Below, piece by piece: positions 55,986-64,000 of a stretch of 64,000 nt of DNA. Source of the DNA: Streptomyces ficellus. Its GTDB lineage: Bacteria; Actinomycetota; Actinomycetes; Streptomycetales; Streptomycetaceae. The position numbers and the translations under genes were made by a program. The stretch spans positions 1-64,000 of the forward strand of contig NZ_JAUEPL010000006.1 in the NCBI RefSeq assembly GCF_030406405.1, in the 5' to 3' direction. Each line of letters begins with the position of its first letter. The stretch's first letter is position 1. The notes beneath the pieces are model-generated. The model searched no databases, had not been told where the DNA came from, and saw nothing but the letters and a program-made list of their open reading frames with translations.

Positions 55986-58439
55986 GTGACCAGCAGACGA
56001 CGTGCGTTCAGAGCGTCCGCGGTGCTCGTGGCCCTGGCAGCCACCGCCGCGACGGCCTCGGCGCTCAGCACGGCCCAGGCCGACGACCGCCCCACCGGCG
56101 CCATCGAGCGCCATGACCCGGCGCCCGGCGCACACGACGAGGGGCACGGGGCCCCCGGACACGACCACGCCGCCGGGGTCGACCACGACCTCGACGGCCC
56201 GTTCAGCAAGCAGCGGGCGCAAGCGCGCGAAGCGGCGCTGGAGCAGGTACTGGCCGGCGACCTCACGGTGGAGCGCAGGGGTGCCTCCAAGGTCGTCAAG
56301 CTCGACGACAAGAAGTACGTCGAGCTCGGCCGCGAGAAGACCGACAAGATCTTTACGATCCTGGTCGAGTTCGGCGACAAGGTCGACAACACCACGCTCA
56401 TCGACCGCGCGGACGACGAGACCGACGAGCTCAAGCCGAAGTTCGGCGGCACGCCGGGCCCGCTGCACAACCAGATAGCCGAGCCGGACCGTACGAAGGA
56501 CAACTCGACGGCCTGGCAGGAGGACTACAACCAGCGGCACTTCCAGGACCTGTACTTCGGCACCGGCAAGGACGAGAAGACCGGTCAGCAGAAGCAGTCC
56601 CTGAAGACCTACTACGAGAAGACCTCCTCGGGCCGCTACTCGGTCGACGGCGCGGTCTCCGACTGGGTCAAGGTCGAGTACAACGAGGCCCGTTACGGCT
56701 CGAACTACTGCGGCAACAGCAACTGCTCCAACGTGTGGGACGCGGTCCGTGACGGTGTGACCGCCTGGACGGCGCAGCAGAAGGCGGCCGGCAAGACCGA
56801 CGCCGAGATCAAGGCGCAGCTGGCCCAGTACGACCAGTGGGACCGCTACGACTTCGACGCCGACGGCAACTTCAACGAGGCCGACGGCTACATCGACCAC
56901 TTCCAGATCGTCCACGCCGGAGAGGACGAGTCCGCGGGCGGCGGCGCCCAGGGCGGCGACGCGCTGTGGGCCCACCGCTGGTACGCCTACGGCACCGACG
57001 CCGGCAAGACCGGCCCGGCGCACAACAAGGCCGGCGGCACCCAGATCGGCGACACCGGCATCTGGGTCGGCGACTACACGATGCAGCCCGAGAACGGCGG
57101 CCTCGGCGTCTTCGCCCACGAGTACGGCCACGACCTGGGCCTGCCGGACCTGTACGACACCTCCGGCAAGGCGGGTGCCGAGAACTCGACCGGCTTCTGG
57201 TCCCTGATGTCCTCCGGCTCCTGGCTCGGCACCGGCAAGGACTCCATCGGCGACCTGCCCGGCGACATGACCGCCTGGGACAAGCTCCAGCTCGGCTGGC
57301 TCAACTACGAGAAGGCCAAGGCGGCGACCACGTCCAAGCACACGCTGGGCGTCGCGGAGTACAACACCAAGAACCCGCAGGCGCTCGTCGTCGAGCTGCC
57401 GAAGAAGAAGGTCACCACCGCGGTCGTGAAGCCCGCCGAGGGCTCCAAGCAGTGGTGGAGCGACATGGGTGACGACCTCAAGAACACCCTCACCCGCTCG
57501 GTCGACCTCACCGGCAAGGCCGCGGCCCAGCTGACGCTCGACGGCTGGTGGGACATCGAGAAGGACTACGACTACCTCTACACCGAGGTGTCCACCGATG
57601 GCGGCAAGCAGTGGACGGCGCTGGCCGGCACCGCCAACGGCAAGGCCATCCCCACCGACGCCAGCGGCGCCCCGGCCCTGACCGACGTCTCCGGCTCCTT
57701 CCAGAAGCTCGTCTACCCGCTGGACGCGTACGCCGGCAAGAAGTTCGACCTCCGCTTCCGTTACCAGACGGACGGCGGCGCGGGCGGCAAGGGCTTCACC
57801 GCCGACAGCATCACGCTGACCGCCGACGGGGCCCCGGTCTTCTCCGACAACGCCGAGGGCGACGACAACGGCTGGACCGCGAAGGGCTTCTCGCGGATCG
57901 GTGAGTCCTTCACCAACGAGTACGAGCAGTACTACATCGCCGAGAACCGCCAGTACGTCTCGTACGACAAGACCCTCAAGGTCGGCCCGTACAACTTCGG
58001 CTTCGCGGCGCCGATGGACAGCTGGGTGGAGCACTACCCGTACCAGACCGGCCTGATGGTCTGGCAGTGGGACACCTCCCAGAAGGACAACAACACCGCC
58101 GTCCACCCCGGCTCCGGTCTGATCCTGCCGGTCGACGCCCACGCCACGCCGCTGAAGTGGGCGGACGGGACGCTGCTGCGCAACCGCATCCAGTCCTTCG
58201 ACTCGCCCTTCAGCCGGTACGCGACGGACACCTTCACGCTGCACAAGGCGGGGACGCCGCTGCGGATCGCCTCGCACGCCGGCAACCCGGTCTTCGACGA
58301 CCGCAAGGGCGTCTACTGGTACGCCGACAACCCGCGGGCCGGCGTCAAGGTAACTGACACCAACACCAAGATCTCGATCGTCAAGCAGCCGAAGAACGGC
58401 CGGACGATCACGGTCCAGGTCGGACCCTCGGCGAAGTAA
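55986..58439 (+). CDS. Immune inhibitor A-type M6 metalloprotease
   Basis: An 817-residue secreted zinc protease. A signal peptide (VTSRRRAFRASAVLVALAATAATASALSTAQA) precedes a pro-region with DLDGPFSKQRAQAREAALEQVLAGDLTVERRG. The M6 catalytic domain has the zinc site H378-E-Y-G-H382 followed by DLGLPDLYD. A DNA-like acidic calcium segment (YDFDADGNFNEADGYIDH) lies before it. The second half has a jelly-roll-like region (~500-680) and a C-terminal GNPVFDDRKGVYWYADNP motif. Related Bacillus InhA cleaves host antibacterial peptides; in Streptomyces it is probably a nutritional or developmental exoprotease. Confidence 0.93.
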   Translation: MTSRRRAFRASAVLVALAATAATASALSTAQADDRPTGAIERHDPAPGAHDEGHGAPGHDHAAGVDHDLDGPFSKQRAQAREAALEQVLAGDLTVERRGASKVVKLDDKKYVELGREKTDKIFTILVEFGDKVDNTTLIDRADDETDELKPKFGGTPGPLHNQIAEPDRTKDNSTAWQEDYNQRHFQDLYFGTGKDEKTGQQKQSLKTYYEKTSSGRYSVDGAVSDWVKVEYNEARYGSNYCGNSNCSNVWDAVRDGVTAWTAQQKAAGKTDAEIKAQLAQYDQWDRYDFDADGNFNEADGYIDHFQIVHAGEDESAGGGAQGGDALWAHRWYAYGTDAGKTGPAHNKAGGTQIGDTGIWVGDYTMQPENGGLGVFAHEYGHDLGLPDLYDTSGKAGAENSTGFWSLMSSGSWLGTGKDSIGDLPGDMTAWDKLQLGWLNYEKAKAATTSKHTLGVAEYNTKNPQALVVELPKKKVTTAVVKPAEGSKQWWSDMGDDLKNTLTRSVDLTGKAAAQLTLDGWWDIEKDYDYLYTEVSTDGGKQWTALAGTANGKAIPTDASGAPALTDVSGSFQKLVYPLDAYAGKKFDLRFRYQTDGGAGGKGFTADSITLTADGAPVFSDNAEGDDNGWTAKGFSRIGESFTNEYEQYYIAENRQYVSYDKTLKVGPYNFGFAAPMDSWVEHYPYQTGLMVWQWDTSQKDNNTAVHPGSGLILPVDAHATPLKWADGTLLRNRIQSFDSPFSRYATDTFTLHKAGTPLRIASHAGNPVFDDRKGVYWYADNPRAGVKVTDTNTKISIVKQPKNGRTITVQVGPSAK

Positions 58440-58463
58440 CCACATCGCCGCAGGTCAGAGCAT

Positions 58464-58499
58464 GATCGGCCGTCGCCCCCTAGCGGGCGGCGGCCGATC
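58464..58499 (+). terminator. Terminator after the metalloprotease gene
   Basis: GATCGGCCG (58464-58472) pairs with CGGCCGATC (58491-58499); the inner bases TCGCCCC/CGGGCGG pair mostly. It starts 24 bases past the stop codon. Confidence 0.75.
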
Positions 58500-58559
58500 G
58501 TGTTTAGGTGCGTGGTGCACGTCCTTATTGACACAGCGTCCCAGGGGGAGTGGTTTCGC

Positions 58560-58895
58560 ATGCCCGGTGGAGGGTTTTGCAAGTTGCCAGGCGGCAGCGT
58601 GGTCGTCGCGCTCGGCCTGCCCAACCCGGCCGGCGACGGCTCCACGGTCCGCGTCCTGGTCCACGCGGGCAACCGCGCCCGCGCCCTGACCCGGCTGCGG
58701 AACCTGGGCCTGCGCGCGGTCTACCTGCGCGGCAACACCCACCCGCCCACGCCGGACGAGATCACCGCGGTGCTCCACCACCCCGACGGCCTGCTCTGGC
58801 GCACGGTCCCGGAGACGCACACCGAGCTCTGGCACCCCATACGCGCCCTGCTTCCCCAGCCCCGGATCTGGGGCACGCCCAGACCCGCGTCGTAG
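58560..58895 (+). CDS. Conserved small protein of unknown function
   Basis: A 111-residue soluble protein that I do not recognise by name. It begins MPGGGFCKLPGGSVVVALGLPNPAGDG and has regular alpha/beta-like segments (TVRVLVHAGNRARALTRLRNLGLRAVYLRGN, DEITAVLHHPDGLLWRTVPETH). GGGGGAG about nine bases upstream supports the ATG; a longer frame back to 58500 lacks a ribosome site. The coding pattern is consistent with a real Streptomyces gene. It is convergent with pncA. Confidence 0.75.
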   Translation: MPGGGFCKLPGGSVVVALGLPNPAGDGSTVRVLVHAGNRARALTRLRNLGLRAVYLRGNTHPPTPDEITAVLHHPDGLLWRTVPETHTELWHPIRALLPQPRIWGTPRPAS

Positions 58896-58982
58896 GCCCG
58901 GAAGGCCCCGCAAGCGCCCGGGAAAGGCCCTAGAAGGCCCGTCCTGGGCCCGGGAGGCCGGCCCTGGGTCCGGGAGCCGGTA
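58896..58982. terminator. Hairpin-rich gap between convergent genes
   Basis: The gap contains repeated GGCCCGGGAGGCC and CCGGGAGCCGG-like GC-rich motifs that can fold several ways. Probably a bidirectional terminator; exact stems are ambiguous. Confidence 0.45.
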
Positions 58983-59582
58983 TCAGGCCGGGCCCTGGAC
59001 GAGCGGCTTGCCGGTGAGTTCGACGCCCGCCTCGCGGAGCTCGTCCAGCGCCCGCAGGGTCGTCTCCTCCGACACGCCCGCCGTCAGGTCCAGCAGCACC
59101 TGGGTGCGGAAGCCCTCCCGGGCCGCGTCCAGCGCCGTGGCCCGCACGCAGTGGTCGGTGGCGATGCCCACCACGTCCACCTCCGTGACCCCGCGCTCCC
59201 GCAGCCAGTCGGCCAGCGGGACGTCGTTCTCGTCGGTGCCCTCGAAGCCGCTGTACGCGGCCGTGTACGCGCCCTTGTCGAACACCGCGTCGATGGCGCC
59301 CGACGCGACGGTGGGGGCGAAGTTCGGGTGGAAGCCCACACCCTCCGTACCGGCCACGCAGTGCTTCGGCCACGACCTGACGTAGTCGGGGTCATCCGAG
59401 AAGTGGTCGCCCGGGTCGACGTGGTGATCACGGGTGGCCACCACGTGCTGGTAGACGGCGCCGGCGGCCTCGCCGACCAGGTCCGTGACGGCGGCGGCGA
59501 CATCCGCGCCCCCCACCACCGGGAGGCTGCCGCCTTCGCAGAAGTCATTCTGAACGTCGACGACGATCAATGCGCGGTGCAT
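58983..59582 (-). CDS. pncA: Nicotinamidase
   Basis: A 199-residue isochorismatase-fold amidase that hydrolyses nicotinamide to nicotinate in NAD salvage. It has VVDVQNDFCEGGSLPV (catalytic Asp), the metal-region VATRDHHVDPGDHFSD and KHCVAGTEGVGFHP, and the nucleophile cysteine in VVGIATDHCVRATALDA. The product is the substrate of the next gene upstream on the same strand, nicotinate phosphoribosyltransferase, 99 bases away. The two form a salvage pair, and this enzyme family is what activates pyrazinamide in mycobacteria. Confidence 0.94.
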   Translation of the reverse strand: MHRALIVVDVQNDFCEGGSLPVVGGADVAAAVTDLVGEAAGAVYQHVVATRDHHVDPGDHFSDDPDYVRSWPKHCVAGTEGVGFHPNFAPTVASGAIDAVFDKGAYTAAYSGFEGTDENDVPLADWLRERGVTEVDVVGIATDHCVRATALDAAREGFRTQVLLDLTAGVSEETTLRALDELREAGVELTGKPLVQGPA

Positions 59583-59681
59583 GGCGGTTGTCCTTCGGTG
59601 GGGGAGCGGTTGTGGGGGTCGGTTTCGAGCCTAGAGACTTACCCGTCCCGGCGGGAGGGGGCATCGCCCCGCCCTCCGGCC

Positions 59682-61010
59682 TCAGACGTACTCCGTCGGA
59701 ATGACCGCCTCGCCCCGCGACAGCTGGATCGCCGACATCGGCAGCCCCGCACGCGCCGCGATGTGCCGCTCCCGGGGCACGTCCAGGGGCTCGCGGGCCA
59801 CGACCTCGCCGCCCTTGATCAGCTCGACCAGCAGCTGCCGGCCGGCGAGCTCCGGCGGGAGGGGCCCGGTGCCGACGACCTCCGCCTCCGCCACCCCGTC
59901 CGCGTCCACCCGCCGCGCGGCCCACTTGCGGCCCCCGATCGACATCTTGCCGCCCAGTGACTTCTTCGCCACCGGCCGCAGCGGGGCCCTCGGGTCCGCC
60001 GACTCGGCGCGCGCGACGAGCTTGTAGACCATCGAGCAGGTCGGGTGGCCGCTGCCGGTGACCACCTGCGTACCCACCCCGTACGCGTCGACCGGCGCCG
60101 CGGCCAGCGACGCGATCGCGTACTCGTCCAGGTCCGAGGTGACCACGATCTTCGTGTCGCGCGCCCCCAGCTCGTCCAGCTGCTGGCGCACCCGGTGCGC
60201 GACCAGCAGCAGGTCGCCGGAGTCGATGCGCACCGCGCCCAGCTCGGGTCCGGCCACCTCCACGGCGGTACGCACCGCCTCGGCCACGTCGTAGGTGTCG
60301 ACGAGCAGCGTCGTACCGCGGCCCAGGGAGTCCACCTGGGCGCGGAAGGCGTCCCGCTCGGTGTCGTGCAGCAGCGTGAAGGCGTGCGCGGAGGTGCCGA
60401 CCGTGGGGATGCCGTACCGGAATCCGGCGGCCAGGTCGGAGGTGGAGGAGAAGCCGCCGACGTACGCGGCACGGGCCGCGGCGACCGCGGACAGCTCGTG
60501 CGTGCGCCGGGCGCCCATCTCGATCAGCCGCCGCCCGCCGGCCGCGGCGGACATCCGCGACGCGGCGGCCGCGATCGCCGAGTCGTGGTTGAGGATCGAC
60601 AGGATCACCGTCTCCAGCAGGACGCACTCGGCGAAGGAGCCCTCGACCCGCAGGATCGGCGAGCCGGGGAAGTACACCTCGCCCTCCGGGTAGCCCCAGA
60701 CGTCCCCGCGGAAGCGGTACTCCTCCAGCCAGGAGAGCGTCGGCTCGTCGACGATGCCGCGCTCGCGCAGGAAGCCGAGGACGCCCGCGTCGAAGCGGAA
60801 GTTCTCCACCGCGTCCAGGACGCGGCCGGTGCCGGCCACGACGCCGTAGCGCCGCCCGTCCGGCAGCCGCCGGGTGAAGACCTCGAAGACGGACCGCCGC
60901 TCGGCCGTCCCGGCCCGCAACGCCGCCTGGAGCATGGTCAGCTCGTACTGGTCGGTGAAGAGCGCGGTAGACGGCACGTCCACCGGCAGCCCAAGATCCG
61001 CAGCATTCAT
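59682..61010 (-). CDS. pncB: Nicotinate phosphoribosyltransferase
   Basis: A 442-residue enzyme joining nicotinate and PRPP to form nicotinate mononucleotide with ATP hydrolysis. Key blocks: FTDQYELTMLQAALRAGTA, SGDLLLVAHRVRQQLDELG, IVVTSDLDEYAIASL, YGVGTQVVTGSGHPTCSMVYKL, and GGKMSIGGRKWAARRVDADGV. ATG at MNAADLGLPVDVPSTALFTDQYEL is the family start; TAGCAT about eight bases upstream could be a -10 for a leaderless message. The ClpS gene diverges 137 bases away. Confidence 0.93.
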   Translation of the reverse strand: MNAADLGLPVDVPSTALFTDQYELTMLQAALRAGTAERRSVFEVFTRRLPDGRRYGVVAGTGRVLDAVENFRFDAGVLGFLRERGIVDEPTLSWLEEYRFRGDVWGYPEGEVYFPGSPILRVEGSFAECVLLETVILSILNHDSAIAAAASRMSAAAGGRRLIEMGARRTHELSAVAAARAAYVGGFSSTSDLAAGFRYGIPTVGTSAHAFTLLHDTERDAFRAQVDSLGRGTTLLVDTYDVAEAVRTAVEVAGPELGAVRIDSGDLLLVAHRVRQQLDELGARDTKIVVTSDLDEYAIASLAAAPVDAYGVGTQVVTGSGHPTCSMVYKLVARAESADPRAPLRPVAKKSLGGKMSIGGRKWAARRVDADGVAEAEVVGTGPLPPELAGRQLLVELIKGGEVVAREPLDVPRERHIAARAGLPMSAIQLSRGEAVIPTEYV

Positions 61011-61146
61011 ATGAGAAATGCTACCGCCCATACTCGTCAGAGTGACGATTTCGGCGCGTCGCAGGCCCCGTTCCCGGCCGCCGGGCGCGCTCGCCGTCCG
61101 CGCCCCGTTTGTGCGACCCCCCACCCTCAGTGGCAGCATTGGCTAA

Positions 61147-61452
61147 GTGAGTGTTGCTCCCGCAGAGATCGAACGCACCGAAGCGGCCGAAGAGAGTTCC
61201 GCCGTCGTGGAACCCGACGTGCCGTGGGTGACGATCGTCCACAACGATCCGGTCAACCTCATGAGCTACGTCACCTACGTCTTCCAGACGTACTTCGGCT
61301 ACTCCAAGGACAAGGCGCACAAGCTGATGCTGGACGTGCACCACAAGGGCCGGGCCGTGGTCTCCAGCGGCACCCGCGAGGAGATGGAACGGGACGTGCA
61401 GGCCATGCACGGTTATGGGCTGTGGGCGACCCTCTCCCAGGACCGCAACTGA
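61147..61452 (+). CDS. clpS: ATP-dependent Clp protease adaptor ClpS
   Basis: A 101-residue N-recognin that delivers N-degron proteins to ClpAP/ClpC-P. It has the signature [48 protein letters not shown] with the N-D-x-V-N-L pocket residues. The start is GTG; its stop overlaps the next start (TGATG). Confidence 0.95.
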   Translation: MSVAPAEIERTEAAEESSAVVEPDVPWVTIVHNDPVNLMSYVTYVFQTYFGYSKDKAHKLMLDVHHKGRAVVSSGTREEMERDVQAMHGYGLWATLSQDRN

Positions 61453-62027
61453 TGAGCGGGCACTTCGAGGCGCTGCCCGGCGGCGGCGCGGCCGTACCGC
61501 TCGACGAGGTCGAGATCTCCATCCTCCGCTCCCTGGCCGTCCAGCTCCTGGAGCTCATCGGCCCCGGCGACGTACCGCCCAAGGGCGAGGACCCGCTCGC
61601 CGAGCTGTTCCGCGAGGGTCCGAGCGAGCCGCCGGCCGACCCCGCGCTCGCCCGCCTCTTCCCCAACGCGTACGCGGACGAGGACGAGGAGTCGCGCGCC
61701 GCGTCCGCCGAGTTCCGCCGCTACACGGAGAACGACCTGCGGACCCGCAAGCGGGAGGACGCCCTCGCCGTCGTGCGGAGCCTCGACGCCTTGGACCCGG
61801 CCGGGGACGGCGGCGCGGTCCTCAAGCTGACGCCCGAGGACGCCCGCCACTGGCTGGGCGCCCTCAACGACCTCCGGCTGACCATCGGCACCCGGCTGGA
61901 AGTCAGCGACGAGGACGACAACGACGAGCTGTACCGGCTGCCGGACTCCGACCCGCGCAAGCCGATGGTCATGGCGTACCTCTGGCTGGGCGCGTTGCAG
62001 GAGACCCTTGTCGAGACCCTTATGTGA
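61452..62027 (+). CDS. DUF2017 family protein
   Basis: A 191-residue acidic, largely helical protein (VPLDEVEISILRSLAVQLLELIG, FRRYTENDLRTRKREDALAVVRSLD, MVMAYLWLGALQETLVETLM). It is consistently found next to clpS in actinobacteria, and it shares one base with the clpS stop, so the two are translationally coupled. A role with the Clp system is inferred from context only; no catalytic residues are apparent. Confidence 0.9.
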   Translation: MSGHFEALPGGGAAVPLDEVEISILRSLAVQLLELIGPGDVPPKGEDPLAELFREGPSEPPADPALARLFPNAYADEDEESRAASAEFRRYTENDLRTRKREDALAVVRSLDALDPAGDGGAVLKLTPEDARHWLGALNDLRLTIGTRLEVSDEDDNDELYRLPDSDPRKPMVMAYLWLGALQETLVETLM

Positions 62028-62341
62028 CGCCTTCGTGATCTTCGTCCGCCCAGCGGACGGTCAAATCCGTATAACGATCAGACCATCAAGACGTCCCCCT
62101 TTGTAGTCAACAGGGGAGTTTGTCCGCTTTTTCCTGTGGCCCCGGCCACAGGCGCCTTCGCCGATCACCGGGGCGGCCGTGATAGATCTTCACGATCGCC
62201 CGGACAACGCCACCCCTGTTTCCGGGTGCGCTCCGGCCGGCAGACCGCCGGCGGCACTCCATCCATATCCGGGGGGATCAGGACCTGATCCGCGGCCGCA
62301 ACGCATTCGGCGCGGATCAGCGTGGAGAAAGGCGCACAACC
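62028..62341 (+). promoter_or_regulatory. Upstream region of the amino-acid permease
   Basis: About 315 bases without a gene. CGTCCGC-n3-GCGGACG near 62045 may end the previous unit. GTATAAC near 62070 is a possible -10. CCTGTGGCC/GGCCACAGG (62133-62152) is a hairpin. GGATCAGGACCTGATCC at 62275-62291 is a perfect 8+1+8 palindrome about 50 bases before the start and the best operator candidate. GGAGAAAGG precedes the ATG. Confidence 0.45.
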
Positions 62342-63772
62342 ATGACCTCAGTGCAGGTCGACAAGCAGCACGACGGCAGTGAGGCCGCGGGAACCGCATC
62401 CGGCGAGGGTGAGGGCTATCAGCGGGGCCTCGGCGCCCGTCAGATCCAGATGATCGCGATCGGCGGGGCCATCGGCACCGGGCTCTTCCTCGGCGCGGGC
62501 AAGGCCATCTCCAAGGCCGGCCCGAGCCTGATCCTGGCGTACGCCATCGCCGGCCTCGTCATCTTCTTCATCATGCGGGCCCTGGGCGAGCTGCTCATGT
62601 ACCGCCCCGTCTCGGGCTCCTTCTCCGAGTACGCCCGTGAGTTCGTCGGCCCCTTCGCGGGCTTCGTCACCGGCTGGACGTACTGGCTCTTCTGGGTCGT
62701 CACCGGCATCACGGAGGTCACCGCGGCGGCCACGTACATGACGTACTGGTGGAACATCCCGCAGTGGGTCTCCGCCCTGGTCTTCACGGTCATCCTGTAC
62801 GGCGCGAACCTGATCTCCGTGAAGCTCTTCGGCGAGCTGGAGTTCTGGTTCTCGATGGTGAAGGTCACCGCCATCATCGGCATGATCCTCATCTGCGCCG
62901 GCATCCTCACCATCGGCTTCTCCGACGCCGGGGACACCGCCTCCATGACCCTGCTGTGGTCCGAGGGCGGCTTCTTCCCCCAGGGCATCGGCGGCACCGT
63001 GATGACCCTGCAGATCGTGATGTTCGCCTTCCTCGCGGTCGAGCTGGTCGGCGTCACCGCCGGCGAGTCCAAGGACCCGAAGGTCACCCTGCCCAAGGCC
63101 ATCAACACCGTCCCGTGGCGTATCGCCGTCTTCTACGTCGGCGCGCTGATCATGATCCTGTCGGTCGTGCCGTGGACGCACTTCAAGCCGGGCATCTCGC
63201 CGTTCGTCGCCGCCTTCGAGCAGATGGGCCTGGGGGTGGGCGCCGCGATCGTGAACTTCGTGGTGCTGACCGCCGCGCTGTCCTCCTGCAACTCGGGCAT
63301 GTACTCCACCGGCCGCATGCTGCGCGACCTCGCGCTCAACGGCCAGGGCCCGAAGCTCTTCACCCGGCTCACCAAGAGCGGCACCCCGCTGATCGGCACC
63401 ACCTTCTCGGCCGGCCTGATGCTCGTCGGCGTCTGGATCAACTACCAGTGGCCGGGCGACGCCTTCGACAAGGTCGTCTCCTTCGCGACCATCTCCGGCA
63501 TGTGGGCCTGGATCATGATCCTGGTCTCGCAGATCCGCTACCGGGCCAAGGCCGACCGCGGCGAGCTGCCGCAGTCCGAGTTCAAGGCCCCCGGCGCCCC
63601 GTTCACCAGCTGGTTCGCCCTGCTGTTCATCTTCGGCGTCATCGTGATGATGGGCATCGACAAGGAGGCGCGGGTCTCGCTGTACTGCGCCCCGCTGTGG
63701 GCCCTGATCCTGGGTGTCTCCTACCTGGTGCTCAAGGCGCGCAACCCGGAGAACGCCGCGTTCAAGCGCTGA
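62342..63772 (+). CDS. Amino acid permease (APC family)
   Basis: A 476-residue permease with 12 predicted helices. The family signature is at the N-terminus: GLGARQIQMIAIGGAIGTGLFLGAGKAISKAGPSLILAYAIAGLVIFFIMRALGELLMYRPVSGSFSEYAREFVG. EFWFSMVKVTAIIGMI and the loop GVTAGESKDPKVTLPKAINTVPWRI are standard for AnsP/GabP/LysP-like transporters. Closest appearance is to proton-coupled neutral or aromatic amino-acid permeases; substrate is not defined. A perfect palindrome lies in its leader and a strong terminator follows. Confidence 0.93.
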   Translation: MTSVQVDKQHDGSEAAGTASGEGEGYQRGLGARQIQMIAIGGAIGTGLFLGAGKAISKAGPSLILAYAIAGLVIFFIMRALGELLMYRPVSGSFSEYAREFVGPFAGFVTGWTYWLFWVVTGITEVTAAATYMTYWWNIPQWVSALVFTVILYGANLISVKLFGELEFWFSMVKVTAIIGMILICAGILTIGFSDAGDTASMTLLWSEGGFFPQGIGGTVMTLQIVMFAFLAVELVGVTAGESKDPKVTLPKAINTVPWRIAVFYVGALIMILSVVPWTHFKPGISPFVAAFEQMGLGVGAAIVNFVVLTAALSSCNSGMYSTGRMLRDLALNGQGPKLFTRLTKSGTPLIGTTFSAGLMLVGVWINYQWPGDAFDKVVSFATISGMWAWIMILVSQIRYRAKADRGELPQSEFKAPGAPFTSWFALLFIFGVIVMMGIDKEARVSLYCAPLWALILGVSYLVLKARNPENAAFKR

Positions 63773-63787
63773 CCCCGTCCAGCATGT

Positions 63788-63824
63788 GGGCCCGCCCGTA
63801 CCAGCACTCGGTACGGGCGGGCCC
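63788..63824 (+). terminator. Terminator after the permease gene
   Basis: Perfect 15-bp stem GGGCCCGCCCGTACC with 63810-63824 and a seven-base loop. Confidence 0.85.
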
Positions 63825-63844
63825 GTCTGCTTATCCTGATGCGC

Positions 63845-64000
63845 ATGCTGACCATCACACGGGCTCTGTACGACCAGATCGTCGCGCACGCGCGCGAGGA
63901 CCACCCGGACGAGGCCTGCGGCGTGGTCGCGGGCCCGGCCGGCACGGGGCGCCCCGAGCGGTTCATCCCGATGCTCAACGCGGCGCGCTCGCCCACGTTC
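63845..64000 (+). CDS. M67 (JAMM/Mov34) metallopeptidase, partial
   Basis: The first 52 residues of a protein that continues past the right edge: MLTITRALYDQIVAHAREDHPDEACGVVAG and RPERFIPMLNAARSPTF. The E-A-C-G-V-V-A-G segment holds the JAMM glutamate; the H-x-H...S...D part lies outside. In Streptomyces such proteins (Mec-type) trim ubiquitin-like sulfur-carrier proteins in cysteine synthesis. TATCCT (63832-63837) at leaderless distance favours ATG 63845 over ATG 63839. Confidence 0.88.
   Translation, partial: MLTITRALYDQIVAHAREDHPDEACGVVAGPAGTGRPERFIPMLNAARSPTF

Overview
The window is actinobacterial chromosome, almost certainly Streptomyces. The DNA is very GC-rich with near-uniform G/C third positions, GTG and TTG starts are common, and gene content and order match the central core of Streptomyces chromosomes. 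Markers include PkaA/PkaB kinases, prfB, ftsEX, smpB-ssrA, an NnaR/NarK pair, an ECF sigma/anti-sigma pair of SigU/RsuA type, HU, MurA, HppD, an SsgA-like protein, and the pncA/NAPRTase/clpS cluster. Most genes are on the + strand. No tRNA, rRNA, CRISPR array or recognisable insertion sequence is visible.

Layout. 0-11.4 kb: the left edge holds a junction between an FHA-domain gene and a glycerophosphodiesterase fragment (both minus). Two membrane-anchored Ser/Thr kinases follow, then release factor 2, a Ser/Thr/Gly-repeat surface protein with an LAETG sorting signal, a zinc-ribbon membrane protein, and ftsE-ftsX-ctp-smpB-ssrA (division plus ribosome rescue). 11.4-24.5 kb: a divergent MFS/LysR pair, a ~2,080-residue RHS/YD-repeat secreted protein with a small membrane protein behind it, then nitrate transport and regulation (narK, nnaR) and a CGNR regulator. 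24.6-33.6 kb: ECF sigma and anti-sigma, a HelD/HelR-type RNA polymerase rescue protein, malic enzyme, HU, MurA, a YqgE-like protein and a DUF3039 protein. 33.7-42.1 kb: a DasR-like operator and the eroded remains of a sugar ABC transporter precede an intact GH20 beta-N-acetylhexosaminidase. A three-gene molybdenum hydroxylase operon and an MFS transporter follow.

42.1-55.1 kb: a compact antitoxin/Doc toxin pair, a DEAD-type helicase, an IclR regulator, a Lon-like S16 secreted protease, an MFS vestige, AsnC and HppD (divergent), a TPR protein, an FAD-linked oxidase, a VOC protein, SsgG, and two RDD membrane proteins. 55.2-64 kb: a tandem pair of M6 'immune inhibitor A' metalloprotease genes in which the first copy is an internal-deletion pseudogene. 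A short unknown protein, the NAD salvage genes pncA and NAPRTase (minus), clpS with a DUF2017 gene, an amino-acid permease and the start of a JAMM/M67 peptidase complete the window.

Most of the window is conserved chromosome core. The most interesting local features are four independent signs of gene erosion (FHA/GDPD junction, collapsed ABC transporter, MFS vestige, collapsed metalloprotease paralogue). Also notable are the RHS protein with a possible partner gene, a molybdenum hydroxylase lacking the canonical catalytic glutamate, and several perfect palindromes and tandem repeats of probable regulatory or slippage origin.
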